Shown one piece after another: positions 53,116-61,951 of a stretch of 64,000 bases of DNA. This stretch comes from Nostoc sp. JL34. Its GTDB lineage: Bacteria > Cyanobacteriota > Cyanobacteriia > Cyanobacteriales > Nostocaceae. How positions within the stretch are numbered: position 1 is the stretch's first letter; each line of letters starts with the position of its first letter. A program made the position numbers and the translations under genes. The stretch spans positions 1 to 64,000 of the forward strand of contig NZ_JABXKQ010000014.1 in the NCBI RefSeq assembly GCF_017114945.1, written 5' to 3'. Below the pieces are notes generated by a model. The model saw only the letters and a list, made by a program, of their open reading frames with translations. It had not been told where the DNA came from and did no database searches.

Positions 53116-53669
53116 TGGTGCGATGTCCTCTACTCCGTAAACACAATGTATGTTTTCTTATTAAAATGGATTGGAAAAAGTAGTACATCTATCACGAAAT
53201 ATCGGGAGCTACCAAAAGCAATAAATCAATTGATACAGCCGTTGTTAAGACGGTAAGCCCCCAATGATAGGTTCCCCTACCTTCCCTAAATTTTCAATCT
53301 TTTATAAGCACGCTGGTTGTTTTTGAGAATTCTTCTTTTGAGCAGTTACTGACAGCAACTGGCAAATCCGAAGTCGGTATGAGTTCTACTTAGCTTTATA
53401 TTACGATAAATTAGGTAGATAGTAAACTATCTTAAGATAAAGCCTATAATTATAATTCAAAAGCGGTCGTTCGGTAAAAAATTTTTAAACTTCCTTGAAA
53501 TTACTGACTATATATATAGTGACGCCAAAAACCCCTCTTCTGTTGCAAAAAACTAGCCGGATAACCGAACTTAATTTGCTGTGACAATGGAGGGATGTCA
53601 CGAATTAGTCATTGGTCATTGGTCATTAGTCATTTTGCAAAGGACAAAGGACAAATGACTAATGACAAT
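53116..53669. other. Intergenic region between sigma factor and HerA-like genes
   Basis: About 550 bp upstream of the sigma factor gene, presumably with its promoter. The right part (53603-53667) is an inverted/heptamer repeat, GTCATTGGTCATTGGTCATT to ATGACTAATGAC, related to 33994-34063. No gene recognised. Confidence 0.55.
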
Positions 53670-55412
53670 CTAGAAACCAAGGTCAGCTTTGGCTAGTTCG
53701 GCAGCTGCGAATACTTCTGCGTCAGGTTTTTCTTCCCAGGCTGGCTCACCAATTTCTTCGTAGAAAGTTGCGTCGTAAGGTCGGGTACGCACTACTACTG
53801 GCATAGGAACAGCGTGACCCAAAATTAAGGCTTGTTGTTTCGAGTCTAACTTTGCCAACACCGATCGCAGTCCGCTACCACCAGATACACCCGTGAAAAT
53901 TGCGTCAATGTCTTTTTCATCATTAAGCAAAGCGGTAATCCGAGTCCCGATCTGGGACATAACCTCATTATCTATGCCTGACGGACGTTGATCAACTACC
54001 AAAAGTGTGACAAAGTACTTCCGCAGTTCGCGGGCAATAGTCCCAAAGATTGTACTTTGTACAATAGCCGGGTCAAGGAAACGGTGCGCCTCTTCAATGG
54101 TAATCATCAATGGCGTCGGGCGATCGCTAGGATTTTTGCTTTGCAGAAATTTATCTGCTTTCTTGACGTAATGCTCGTGAATCCGCCTGGTGATCATATT
54201 CGTCACCAACATATAAGAGAGCATATTAGACTGGGAACCAAATTCTATCACAACATTCTTCCCAGATTCCAGGCATTGGACAATTTTACTAATATAATTT
54301 TGGGGGCAAACTGCTCGCATATACTTCAAGCTATCCATCCGCAAGAGTTTGCGCTGCAATGCCATAATCGAGCCTTTGTGTCCGCGCTTCTCGTCGCAGA
54401 ACATCTCAATTTCTTCGTTAGTCATATTCAGCAACTGGACAATCCAAGACTTGCCAAACTCGCTATACAAAATATTGGCGTTATCTAAGGCTGCGTCAGA
54501 GAGTCCTAAATCTCGGCTACATAACTTAATATCTTCAACTTCTATTTGCTCATAGCTCAAATAAAGTTCTTGAGCATCACGCACACCCCGACGCTTTGTC
54601 GATTCTGGGTCGAGGGTATAAACTTCTACCTTACTGGGGAAAAGTTGCTTTAAGCCCTTAACCGTATTGACGTTCTTACCTTCTGCAACGGCTTCCCAGC
54701 CATACTCGGAGTGCATATCAAAAATCAAATTTACTGCCGCATTTTTACGGATAACACCAGCTAAAAGTAGCCGCGTTAGAAAGGATTTACCAGTACCAGA
54801 TTTACCAAAAACCCCATTACTCCGTTCCACGAAGCGATTTAAATCGATACAAACGGGCACATCCATATCCAAAGGTTTACCGATGGAAAAATTGCGCCTT
54901 TGGGGGTCATCTTCCCAACCAAATACCCGGCGAAAATCGTCAACACTGGCTTCGTAAACTTGACTAAAGTGGCTAGGAATAGTTTTAACGGGTAACAATT
55001 CCATCGTCGTACTCGTTTGTGGCACAAATGAAGCCAAACCCGTCATTGATGGGACGAAAGGATTTGCCGATTTGCCATTTGTTGGGGAGAAAGATTCTTC
55101 AGTTTCGGGAGTGAACATCAACATCGGCGCGAGGTTGATAGTACCATAAGTACCACTTCCGGCTAAAACATCCCGTAAAAAAGTATCTTCCCAACTGGGG
55201 GGATTAGCTATAATTCGCGCATTAGCAGCTCCCAATGCTACATCTGTCAGCATACAAAAAAAACGCGATCGCATCCCTTGCACAACAAGAAACTTACCTA
55301 CCCGCATATCTTCTACAGAAATGTCAGGATGCAATCGGACTTCTAAACCTTCAGTTAGAGAACCTTGAATGACCGAACCTAATGGCTGTGCCGAATTTAT
55401 CTGATTAGTCAT
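53670..55412 (-). CDS. HerA/DUF87-type ATPase
   Basis: Protein of 580 aa. The N-terminal part (to about 180) is a beta-rich HAS-barrel-like domain (VGKFLVVQGMRSRFFCMLTD). The ATPase domain has Walker A GKSGTGKS near residue 200, the helicase-like LIFDMHSEYGW strand, a Walker B region MITIEEAHRFLDP and the arginine-containing VDQRPSGIDNEVMSQIGTR. Proteins of this type are hexameric DNA translocases related to archaeal HerA; in cyanobacteria the family is widespread as a single housekeeping-like gene (from memory). The partner nuclease NurA is not adjacent. The start codon lies in a TCATTTG-type heptamer repeat: the ATG is part of ATGACTAATCAG. Confidence 0.88.
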   Translation of the reverse strand: MTNQINSAQPLGSVIQGSLTEGLEVRLHPDISVEDMRVGKFLVVQGMRSRFFCMLTDVALGAANARIIANPPSWEDTFLRDVLAGSGTYGTINLAPMLMFTPETEESFSPTNGKSANPFVPSMTGLASFVPQTSTTMELLPVKTIPSHFSQVYEASVDDFRRVFGWEDDPQRRNFSIGKPLDMDVPVCIDLNRFVERSNGVFGKSGTGKSFLTRLLLAGVIRKNAAVNLIFDMHSEYGWEAVAEGKNVNTVKGLKQLFPSKVEVYTLDPESTKRRGVRDAQELYLSYEQIEVEDIKLCSRDLGLSDAALDNANILYSEFGKSWIVQLLNMTNEEIEMFCDEKRGHKGSIMALQRKLLRMDSLKYMRAVCPQNYISKIVQCLESGKNVVIEFGSQSNMLSYMLVTNMITRRIHEHYVKKADKFLQSKNPSDRPTPLMITIEEAHRFLDPAIVQSTIFGTIARELRKYFVTLLVVDQRPSGIDNEVMSQIGTRITALLNDEKDIDAIFTGVSGGSGLRSVLAKLDSKQQALILGHAVPMPVVVRTRPYDATFYEEIGEPAWEEKPDAEVFAAAELAKADLGF

Positions 55413-55480
55413 TGGTCATTTGTCATTTGTCATTTGTTTTTCTTCCCCCATGCCCCATGCCCAATTCCCCATGCCCAATT
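55404..55480. repeat. Heptanucleotide tandem repeats (TCATTTG and CCCCATG types)
   Basis: TCATTGGTCATTTGTCATTTGTCATTTG (period 7), then CCCCATGCCCCATGCCCAATT and variants, fill the 70-bp gap between the GST and HerA-like genes. The first array includes the start codon of the HerA-like gene. Confidence 0.75.
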
Positions 55481-55482
55481 GT

Positions 55483-56277
55483 CTAATCAATCTGAATCGA
55501 AGTTGGCGCACTTCCCGTTGGTGGAGTGGTAGTAATTAACGGTCTGCGGAATTGGGCGTAAAGGCGATCGCGCCAGGTAAAGAATGGTTCATAATCTATA
55601 TTCTCGGCAAAGATTGGCAATCCTTTACCTCTAATAGAAGCTGGTAAATCCAGATAGGGGCCAGGGGGAAACTTGAGCAATATCGATAAGCCAGCCACAG
55701 CTAAGTCAGCTAAAGTCGGCTCATCTCCCGTTAAATAGGGACTATCTGCCAATAATAACGTTAGCGCTTCCAAGTCTTGTTTTAAAGATGCGATCGCTGA
55801 CTGGATTACATCTGGGCTATAACCTACGCCAAAACCCAATAGTGCCACTAAGTCACTAGGTACTCCTTGAACCAGACTTTTAAATATATCTGGTGTTGAG
55901 GTAGGTAATAAAGACTTACGGAAATTTTGATCTTGACTTATGGCAGCAAATAGTGCTTTGCGACCTTTGATGCCTATGGACTCATCCGCCCATTCTTCTA
56001 TTAATAAAGTTAAACCCCGTTGTTTGGGATCTTGCGGTATTATTGGGCGATCGGGATACTCTAAGTCTAAATACTTAGCTATCTCCGTAGAATCCGCAAT
56101 ATATTTATTACGATCCTTTAATACTGGGACTTGTTTCTGACCAGTCAGCCGGAACAATTCTACCTGTCCAATCCCAGGTGTCACCTCTATTTTGCGGTAA
56201 TCTAGTCCTTTAAAATCTAGAATTAGGCGAACTTTCTCTGAGTATTGAGATAGTTCCCATTGGTATAATTCCAGCAT
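55483..56277 (-). CDS. Glutathione S-transferase family protein
   Basis: Protein of 264 aa. The N-terminal thioredoxin-like domain (1-78) has the motif QYSEKVRLILDFKGLDY and the glutathione-contact cis-Pro in QKQVPVLKD followed by DSTEIAKYLD. The C-terminal helical domain contains LTGDEPTLADLAVAGLSILL, the N-capping box region typical of GSTs. The protein is somewhat longer than average, with a Pro/Thr-rich C-terminal tail. Its substrate is unknown; detoxification or redox maintenance is likely. Confidence 0.9.
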   Translation of the reverse strand: MLELYQWELSQYSEKVRLILDFKGLDYRKIEVTPGIGQVELFRLTGQKQVPVLKDRNKYIADSTEIAKYLDLEYPDRPIIPQDPKQRGLTLLIEEWADESIGIKGRKALFAAISQDQNFRKSLLPTSTPDIFKSLVQGVPSDLVALLGFGVGYSPDVIQSAIASLKQDLEALTLLLADSPYLTGDEPTLADLAVAGLSILLKFPPGPYLDLPASIRGKGLPIFAENIDYEPFFTWRDRLYAQFRRPLITTTPPTGSAPTSIQID

Positions 56278-56474
56278 GTATTGTATACCTTGTAACTGGT
56301 CAACTTCTTAACTTTATAATTGTATCTTTAGTTAATGTAATTTTTCTTGACATTAGGGAGTAATTATCAATTTAATTGATATCAAGGTTGAACTCATGCC
56401 TGATTGTTGGTAGAACTATCGATTTAAAAAAATATTGTTTTCTGATTAATTAAAATATCAAATAGCTAAATAAT

Positions 56475-56657
56475 TTAATTTGGCATATATAAAAAAACCT
56501 CACCACTCAGTCGTGAGTCTTCAGCTGTTACTTTAATTTCTGTCACCGTTAACCTATGTTGAGATATTTCGGTGATTAATCTCTGTGATTTTGTCAAATA
56601 ATCAATGCTTAATTCAGAGATATATCCTTCTGGCCTATGGGGTTGAGTATTTTTGAA
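56475..56657 (-). pseudogene. Possible gene remnant, open frame without a start codon
   Basis: Sixty codons open between two stops, reading QPHRPEGYISELSIDYLTKS then QRLITEISQHRLTVTEIKVT and EDSRLSGEVFLYMPN. The amphipathic, protein-like composition is unlike the surrounding AT-rich DNA. There is no ATG or GTG start; only an internal TTG is available. It could be the 3' end of a lost gene. No family recognised; low confidence. The rest of the 742-bp spacer (56278-57019), including a 68-codon plus-strand frame at 56773, shows nothing convincing. Confidence 0.25.
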
Positions 56658-57019
56658 TTAACTATTAATTTACGTACAAGTTTGTATATAAATTGGCTTT
56701 GAATTGGAATCTTGATCCGAGCTTATTCTAACTCACAACTTGTAGATGTAAGATTTTCACGGTTTACTATAGATGACGATAGCTCAAGTGGAGTTTTTTA
56801 ACTATTTTTGGTGTGATGGAGAAAATTTGCTCAATTTACATAAAATATATGATAGATATATTTCATACTCGTCAGCGTCAGCCGAAGTCGAATATTTTAC
56901 CTCACAAGCACAAACCTATTCTGAGAAAAAATCTTACTTCCCTCTTCAGTTAGATTTTGTGCATAGCAAAATGTTATAAATCTTTATGTAACGTGTGGAC
57001 AAAAAGACAAACAAAATTT

Positions 57020-57865
57020 ATGAAGACAAATTACAGCAAATTGCTGACCACGTTGGCAGGCATAGCAGGATTGAGTAGTTTCAGCGTCCTCATTACTTTA
57101 CCATCTGACGCGAAAGAGGCACTAAATCCTAACCCCAGTATTTTCAACGAAGCCCCTTATAACCAGGGTCAACGCCTTCAAGCAGACGCTCAATACACAC
57201 CTGCTGAGGCTATTTCTCAAATAGAAAAGGGCAATACCAAACGCAAACCTGTAGCACAGAATAGCGGTGGAACGCTAAATCCCAAACCAAGTATTTTCAA
57301 CGAGCCTCCCTATAACCGTGGTGGTGGCGCTACACCTAGTGAACCTACACCCCGCACCCCACGTCCTATCCCGGAAACTCAACCTACCCCACCATCTACT
57401 GGGACACCTTCTACAACTCCACCAGGGCCAGGGGCAAGCGACAATCAAGGCAAAAACTTGTTAGCGTTGGCAGAATCAAACGCTTCCTTTACCACCTTAA
57501 CCAAGGCCTTGAAAGCAGCAGGATTGACTGGAGCTTTGCAAGGTAAAGATAACTTAACTATTTTTGCACCAACAGATGCAGCTTTTGCTAAATTGCCACC
57601 AGATGCTTTGCAAGAATTGCTAAAACCAGACAACAAAGAAGTATTGCTGAAGATTTTAACTTACCATGTAGTACCTGGTAAGGTATTGTCCAGTGATTTG
57701 AAGTCTGGCGAAGTTAAAAGCCTTGAAGGCGGCACAATCAACGTTAAGGTTGATCCTGCTACTGGTGTTACCGTGAATGATGCTAAAGTCACACAGGCAG
57801 ATATCACAGGTACTAACGGCGTAATCCACGCAATCGATCAGGTGATTTTACCTCCTGACTTGTAG
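57020..57865 (+). CDS. Secreted fasciclin (FAS1) domain protein
   Basis: Protein of 281 aa from ATG 57020 (MKTNYSKLLTTLAGIAGLSS), chosen because a signal peptide begins there. The mature N-terminal half is a disordered linker with two copies of a short motif (LNPNPSIFNEAPYNQG and LNPKPSIFNEPPYNRG) and a Pro/Thr-rich stretch. Residues about 145-281 are one FAS1 domain: LTIFAPTDAAFAKLPPDALQ (H1 motif), ILTYHVVPGKVLSSDL (YH motif) and NGVIHAIDQVILPP (H2 motif). FAS1 domains mediate adhesion or matrix association. Probably a periplasmic or extracellular structural protein. Confidence 0.9.
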   Translation: MKTNYSKLLTTLAGIAGLSSFSVLITLPSDAKEALNPNPSIFNEAPYNQGQRLQADAQYTPAEAISQIEKGNTKRKPVAQNSGGTLNPKPSIFNEPPYNRGGGATPSEPTPRTPRPIPETQPTPPSTGTPSTTPPGPGASDNQGKNLLALAESNASFTTLTKALKAAGLTGALQGKDNLTIFAPTDAAFAKLPPDALQELLKPDNKEVLLKILTYHVVPGKVLSSDLKSGEVKSLEGGTINVKVDPATGVTVNDAKVTQADITGTNGVIHAIDQVILPPDL

Positions 57866-57930
57866 TTGTAAGGTATCAGCACAACTGGCAACATAACTAG
57901 ATTTGCATGAAATATTAATCTGTTAAAATT

Positions 57931-57961
57931 CCGTTCAGATGTTAATTTTGGACGGTTTTTT
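57931..57961 (+). terminator. Intrinsic terminator of the fasciclin gene
   Basis: CCGTTC pairs with GGACGG (with one G-U pair) and is followed by a run of T residues. It lies 65 bp after the fasciclin stop and overlaps the last codons of the convergent deacetylase gene. Confidence 0.6.
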
Positions 57962-58862
57962 TGTTTCCAATCAGCTTTTGATCTTCATCTTGCATTTCTA
58001 AAAGTTCAGGAATAGTAACAAACCTATAGCCCTGTTTCCGAAAGTTGGCAATAATTTCTGGCAAAGCTTGCACAGTTTTAGAGCGATTACCACCACCATC
58101 ATGCATTAGCACAATTCCACCTGGCTTGGCCCTTTTAAATACATTATTAATTAATTTTGGTACAGCAGGACGTGAGTAGTCTACAGAGTCAGATGACCAG
58201 CGAATGATGGCATATTTGCTATTTCTAGCATAACTAGCCACCCCATTGTGCATAATTCCCCCTGGTGGTCGAAATAAATTTGTTTTAATCCCTGTCACTT
58301 GATAAATCAAGTCTGCTGTGTGGTCAATTTCATAGGCAGCTGCTTGGGGATTTAAGAATTGATACCAATGATGCCAAGTGTGATTACCAATTACGTGACC
58401 CTCAGCAATTTCCCGCTTCACTAAGCCTGGATAATTCTTCACGTTTTGCCCAATGAGAAAAAATGTCCCTTTGATCTGATTTTTTTTAAGAATATCCAGT
58501 ACTTGCGCGGTACTCTCAGGCCATGGCCCATCATCAAAGGTGAGCGCAATTACTTTCTGTTCGGGAGTAAGTTTTGCCGCATCAACTATTGCCCCTTGAA
58601 AACGTAGTGGCACAGTATATGAAATACCTTTTGTTTGTACTTGTTGCTGCCAACTTTTAAGCATCGCCGCTTTTAGGTCTTCAATCTGCTGCTGAATTCC
58701 AACTTTGCTTGGTAGATTGTTTACATTTATATTCTCTGTACTTTGAGCATCAGAGGAGCTTGACTTGATGAGCATCATCGTGCTGGCACTCAAAATGCCA
58801 CTCAAGACAAGCAACGTAATTAATATTTTTTGCAGACCATAAAATGACTTATTGTCGTTCAC
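57942..58862 (-). CDS. Polysaccharide deacetylase (NodB domain), membrane-anchored
   Basis: Protein of 306 aa. An N-terminal hydrophobic segment (ILITLLVLSGILSASTMMLI) serves as signal anchor, then a 75-residue spacer. The NodB catalytic domain follows: motif 1 VIALTFDDGPWPES (catalytic Asp and metal-binding Asp), motif 2 GNHTWHHW (metal-binding His pair), motif 3 FRPPGG, and the late VLMHDGG with a catalytic His. All key residues are present, so it should be an active carbohydrate esterase family 4 deacetylase acting on peptidoglycan or an exopolysaccharide. Convergent with the fasciclin gene. Confidence 0.92.
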   Translation of the reverse strand: MNDNKSFYGLQKILITLLVLSGILSASTMMLIKSSSSDAQSTENINVNNLPSKVGIQQQIEDLKAAMLKSWQQQVQTKGISYTVPLRFQGAIVDAAKLTPEQKVIALTFDDGPWPESTAQVLDILKKNQIKGTFFLIGQNVKNYPGLVKREIAEGHVIGNHTWHHWYQFLNPQAAAYEIDHTADLIYQVTGIKTNLFRPPGGIMHNGVASYARNSKYAIIRWSSDSVDYSRPAVPKLINNVFKRAKPGGIVLMHDGGGNRSKTVQALPEIIANFRKQGYRFVTIPELLEMQDEDQKLIGNKKTVQN

Positions 58863-59550
58863 TTCATAGCTCCTTCAAGGTTGAACCATCTTTTTTTTCC
58901 ACAATACTTATGGCAGCTTTTTAGACTCTGGTAAGCCTTGCCATACAAGCTACAAGTTATGATTGGTATATTTTTTAAAGTTAGCTCCAACCCTGACTCT
59001 GAAAAAATACCTTACCCGATGGATAATCTAATATCTATAAGTAAAACCCTCGCCATGAAGGTAAGAACCTTCTTCCGTGTTAATTTTTATAACCTATGGG
59101 GTATGAGGAAAATTTCGAGAAATGTAAAAGGAAATTAAAATAATTTGTAATTAAGTTTTACAACGGTGATAAAGACAAAAGCAACAAAACTTGCCGCTTG
59201 TTAGTTGCGAGGGACTTAACCCTCTAGAATTTGTTAATCCTGCTTTATTAACATGAATATCTTAATGTAGGCTAAATATTGCATATTCTATTGACGAAGC
59301 CATTGCGAAATTATGACGAAGATGTGACCTTCCTTGAGTAATAACGATAGAGAGGAAACCTGTTAAAAAATTTCTTTGATCCCCAACCGTACAAGACGAT
59401 TGAACACCATTAGCTGCTGAAAGTTCTGCAAATAAGGCTTTAGAGTTGCTTAGAAAAGGGAGTTCCTATAAATTATGCCTTTTGTGGGGCAAGATGCCCG
59501 CCCCACAAGAGGTAAGAGGATACTTTTTTATTTGGAAATCCCTTAACACC
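58863..59550. other. Intergenic region upstream of the deacetylase gene
   Basis: About 690 bp of AT-rich sequence. A plus-strand frame at 58938-59138 lacks protein-like character. The only structured part is the hairpin at 59482-59508. Confidence 0.45.
59482..59508 (-). terminator. Strong hairpin downstream of hemL
   Basis: TTGTGGGGC (59482-59490) pairs with GCCCCACAA (59500-59508): a perfect 9-bp stem with a 9-nt loop, 43 bp beyond the hemL stop. The sequence type (GGGGCAAGATGCCCGCCCC) is a common cyanobacterial dispersed repeat and probably acts as terminator here. Confidence 0.6.
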
Positions 59551-60849
59551 TTACAGGCTCGACATTACATCCCGTGCAACTGCTAAAGTCTGCTCAATAT
59601 CCTCTTCAGTGTGAGCAAAAGACGTAAACCCAGCTTCAAATTGAGAAGGTGCTAAGTAAACACCACGCTCTAACATTCCGCGATGGAAGCGTCCGAATTT
59701 GGCTGTATCAGACTTTTTCGCATCTTCGTAGTTATGAACTGGGCCAGAGGTAAAGAATAAGCCGAACATGGCGCTGATTTGACCGCCGCAAACCGCATGA
59801 CCAGTTTCTTTGGCAATTTGCAGCAAACCATCTGCTAGCTTTTTAGTAATCCGTTCAAGAGACTCGTAAGTACCTGGCTTTTGCAGCAATTCTAAAGTCT
59901 TAATGCCAGCAGTCATTGCCAAAGGATTACCAGAAAGAGTCCCAGCTTGATATACGGGGCCAGCGGGCGCAACCATTGACATAATATCTCGACGACCACC
60001 ATAAGCCCCTACTGGCAAACCACCACCAATCACCTTACCCAATGTTGTTAAATCGGGAGTGACGCCAAATTTTTCCTGAGCGCCACCGTAAGCAATGCGG
60101 AAGCCTGTCATCACTTCGTCAAATACTAATAACGCTCCATACTCGTGAGTCAGTTCCCGTAATCCTTCTAAGAAGCCAGCATCAGGAGCAATAAATCCAG
60201 CGTTGCCGACAACTGGCTCAAGAATGACACCGGCAATCTCGTCGCGGTTTTCTTCAAATAAAGCTTTGACTGCTTCTAAGTCATTGAAAGGCGCAGTTAG
60301 AGTGGTGCTAGTTGCTAATTTAGGTACTCCCGGTGAGTCTGGCAAACCAAGTGTAGCAACACCAGAACCCGCCTTTACTAGAAACGCATCGGCGTGTCCG
60401 TGGTAGCAACCTTCAAACTTGATGATTTTCTCCCGGTTGGTGAAAGCCCGCATTAGCCGCAAAACTCCCATACAGGCTTCAGTTCCAGAGTTAACAAATC
60501 TGACCATTTCGATGCTAGGAACGGCATCAATGACCATTTCTGCCAAAACATTTTCTAGGACTGAGGGAGCGCCGAAACTAGTGCCTTTTTCTAAAGCTTC
60601 ATGCAATGCTGCAATGACTTCTGGATGAGCATGACCACAAATAGCTGGCCCCCATGTGCCTACATAGTCTATGTATTGATTGCCATCTACATCCCAAATA
60701 TATGCGCCTTTAACACGATCAAAAACGATGGGTTGTCCGCCCACAGATTTAAAGGCACGAACTGGAGAACTGACTCCTCCAGGCATGAGGTTTTGAGCAG
60801 CAGCAAAGACTTCTTGTGATTTTGTTGTTTTAATTGTGGTATTTACCAA
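59551..60849 (-). CDS. hemL: Glutamate-1-semialdehyde 2,1-aminomutase
   Basis: Protein of 432 aa, normal length. It converts glutamate-1-semialdehyde to 5-aminolevulinate, the committed precursor of haem, chlorophyll and phycobilins. Diagnostic segments: [59 protein letters not shown], the PLP-pocket [20 protein letters not shown] and the PLP-binding Lys in [18 protein letters not shown]. Single gene with its own upstream region. No sign of anomaly. Confidence 0.97.
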   Translation of the reverse strand: MVNTTIKTTKSQEVFAAAQNLMPGGVSSPVRAFKSVGGQPIVFDRVKGAYIWDVDGNQYIDYVGTWGPAICGHAHPEVIAALHEALEKGTSFGAPSVLENVLAEMVIDAVPSIEMVRFVNSGTEACMGVLRLMRAFTNREKIIKFEGCYHGHADAFLVKAGSGVATLGLPDSPGVPKLATSTTLTAPFNDLEAVKALFEENRDEIAGVILEPVVGNAGFIAPDAGFLEGLRELTHEYGALLVFDEVMTGFRIAYGGAQEKFGVTPDLTTLGKVIGGGLPVGAYGGRRDIMSMVAPAGPVYQAGTLSGNPLAMTAGIKTLELLQKPGTYESLERITKKLADGLLQIAKETGHAVCGGQISAMFGLFFTSGPVHNYEDAKKSDTAKFGRFHRGMLERGVYLAPSQFEAGFTSFAHTEEDIEQTLAVARDVMSSL

Positions 60850-61271
60850 GGTTCTCTCCTAACAGTAGGCAATAAAAAGCTCTATCTTAGGATAGGGTCA
60901 AACAGTGCTTAGAATTTCTATCCTATAGGATTAGCTGAACCAAAAAAATAACAATATATTATGCAAGTCCAATGAAGACTTGACTTTAAGGCATCATGTA
61001 AAAATAAGTTGTACAAATTTAATTTGGAATAAGCTGTCAGCCTTACTTTCCAATTAAAAGTGTTCAAGTTATTTTTGCGTGACTCCTAAGATATTCAAAC
61101 TCGATAATTTGCGGCATACTAGGATCTTTACCGAAGTCTATGCTTGCATCAGTCTAGGAGTCTGTCACAGCTAGATAAGATAGTTCAATTCAAAAAAAAC
61201 ATCCCAGTTGCCCTATTCTGGATGGTATCGTAAATCCATATAATTATTCTCATTAGAGCAAACTAGCTGGT
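60850..61271. other. Divergent intergenic region hemL/hisIE
   Basis: 422 bp between two divergent housekeeping genes, holding copy 2 of the 99-bp repeat (60989-61087). Both promoters should lie in the remainder. No further element was recognised. Confidence 0.5.
60989..61087. repeat. 99-bp repeat, copy 2
   Basis: Perfectly identical to 14966-15064, same orientation, 46 kb away. It contains the same TTGGAA...TTCCAA palindrome. Here it lies in the hemL/hisIE spacer, not at a gene end. Confidence 0.85.
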
Positions 61272-61922
61272 ATGTCTTCTAAGGATTCGCGATCGCTGCA
61301 TTACACCATCCCGGTTGAGAAAATTCGCTACGATGAACGGGGTCTGGTGCCTGCAATTGTCCAAGACTATCTGGATGGTACTGTCCTGATGATGGCGTGG
61401 ATGAATCAGGATTCGTTACAAAAGACTTTAGAAACTGAAGAAACTTGGTTTTGGAGCCGTTCTCGGCAAGAATTATGGCACAAGGGAGCAACTTCGGGAC
61501 ATCTTCAAAAGGTGCAGAGTATCCGTTATGACTGTGATAGTGATGCGTTGCTCATTGGGGTAGAGCAATTAGGAGATGTTGCCTGCCACACTGGAGAGCG
61601 CAGTTGTTTTCACCAAATAGAAGGGAAAATTGCCCCGCCACCAGGGGATACATTGTCGCAATTGTTTGAAACAATATGCGATCGCCGCGATCATCCTACC
61701 GAAAGTTCTTATACCTGTAAACTCTTTGCAGGCGGCGATAACAAAATTTTGAAAAAGATCGGTGAGGAAACAGCTGAGGTAGTAATGGCCTTTAAGGATG
61801 ATGAAGCAGATGCGATCGCAGGTGAAGTGGCTGATTTGCTATATCATACTTTGGTTGCCTTAGCTCACCATCAAGTTGATTTAAAATCGGTATATCGTAA
61901 GCTGCAAGAACGTCGTCAATAG
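61272..61922 (+). CDS. hisI: Bifunctional phosphoribosyl-AMP cyclohydrolase/phosphoribosyl-ATP pyrophosphatase
   Basis: HisIE protein of 216 aa catalysing the second and third steps of histidine biosynthesis. The N-terminal cyclohydrolase domain has [37 protein letters not shown], the metal-binding [13 protein letters not shown] and [10 protein letters not shown]. The C-terminal pyrophosphatase domain has [40 protein letters not shown] and the terminal YRKLQERR. Fusion of the two is normal in cyanobacteria. Convergent with the MFS gene. Confidence 0.96.
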   Translation: MSSKDSRSLHYTIPVEKIRYDERGLVPAIVQDYLDGTVLMMAWMNQDSLQKTLETEETWFWSRSRQELWHKGATSGHLQKVQSIRYDCDSDALLIGVEQLGDVACHTGERSCFHQIEGKIAPPPGDTLSQLFETICDRRDHPTESSYTCKLFAGGDNKILKKIGEETAEVVMAFKDDEADAIAGEVADLLYHTLVALAHHQVDLKSVYRKLQERRQ

Positions 61923-61933
61923 AGGGAAAATAA

Positions 61934-61949
61934 GCGCACATCTGTGCGC
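61934..61949. terminator. Hairpin between convergent hisIE and MFS genes
   Basis: GCGCACA-TC-TGTGCGC, a perfect 7-bp palindrome 12 bp after the hisIE stop and just past the end of the MFS gene. It could end both transcripts. Confidence 0.55.
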
Positions 61950-61951
61950 CC

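Noticed and set aside
53988..54488. 166-codon frame antisense to the HerA-like ATPase
   Set aside because: Shadow of a conserved gene; its open state follows from codon usage of the sense strand.
56773..56979. Plus-strand 68-codon frame before the fasciclin gene
   Set aside because: AT-rich, no ribosome site and no family resemblance; kept only as a note.
58938..59138. Plus-strand 66-codon frame between the deacetylase and hemL genes
   Set aside because: No ribosome site, biased AT-rich composition, no motif.
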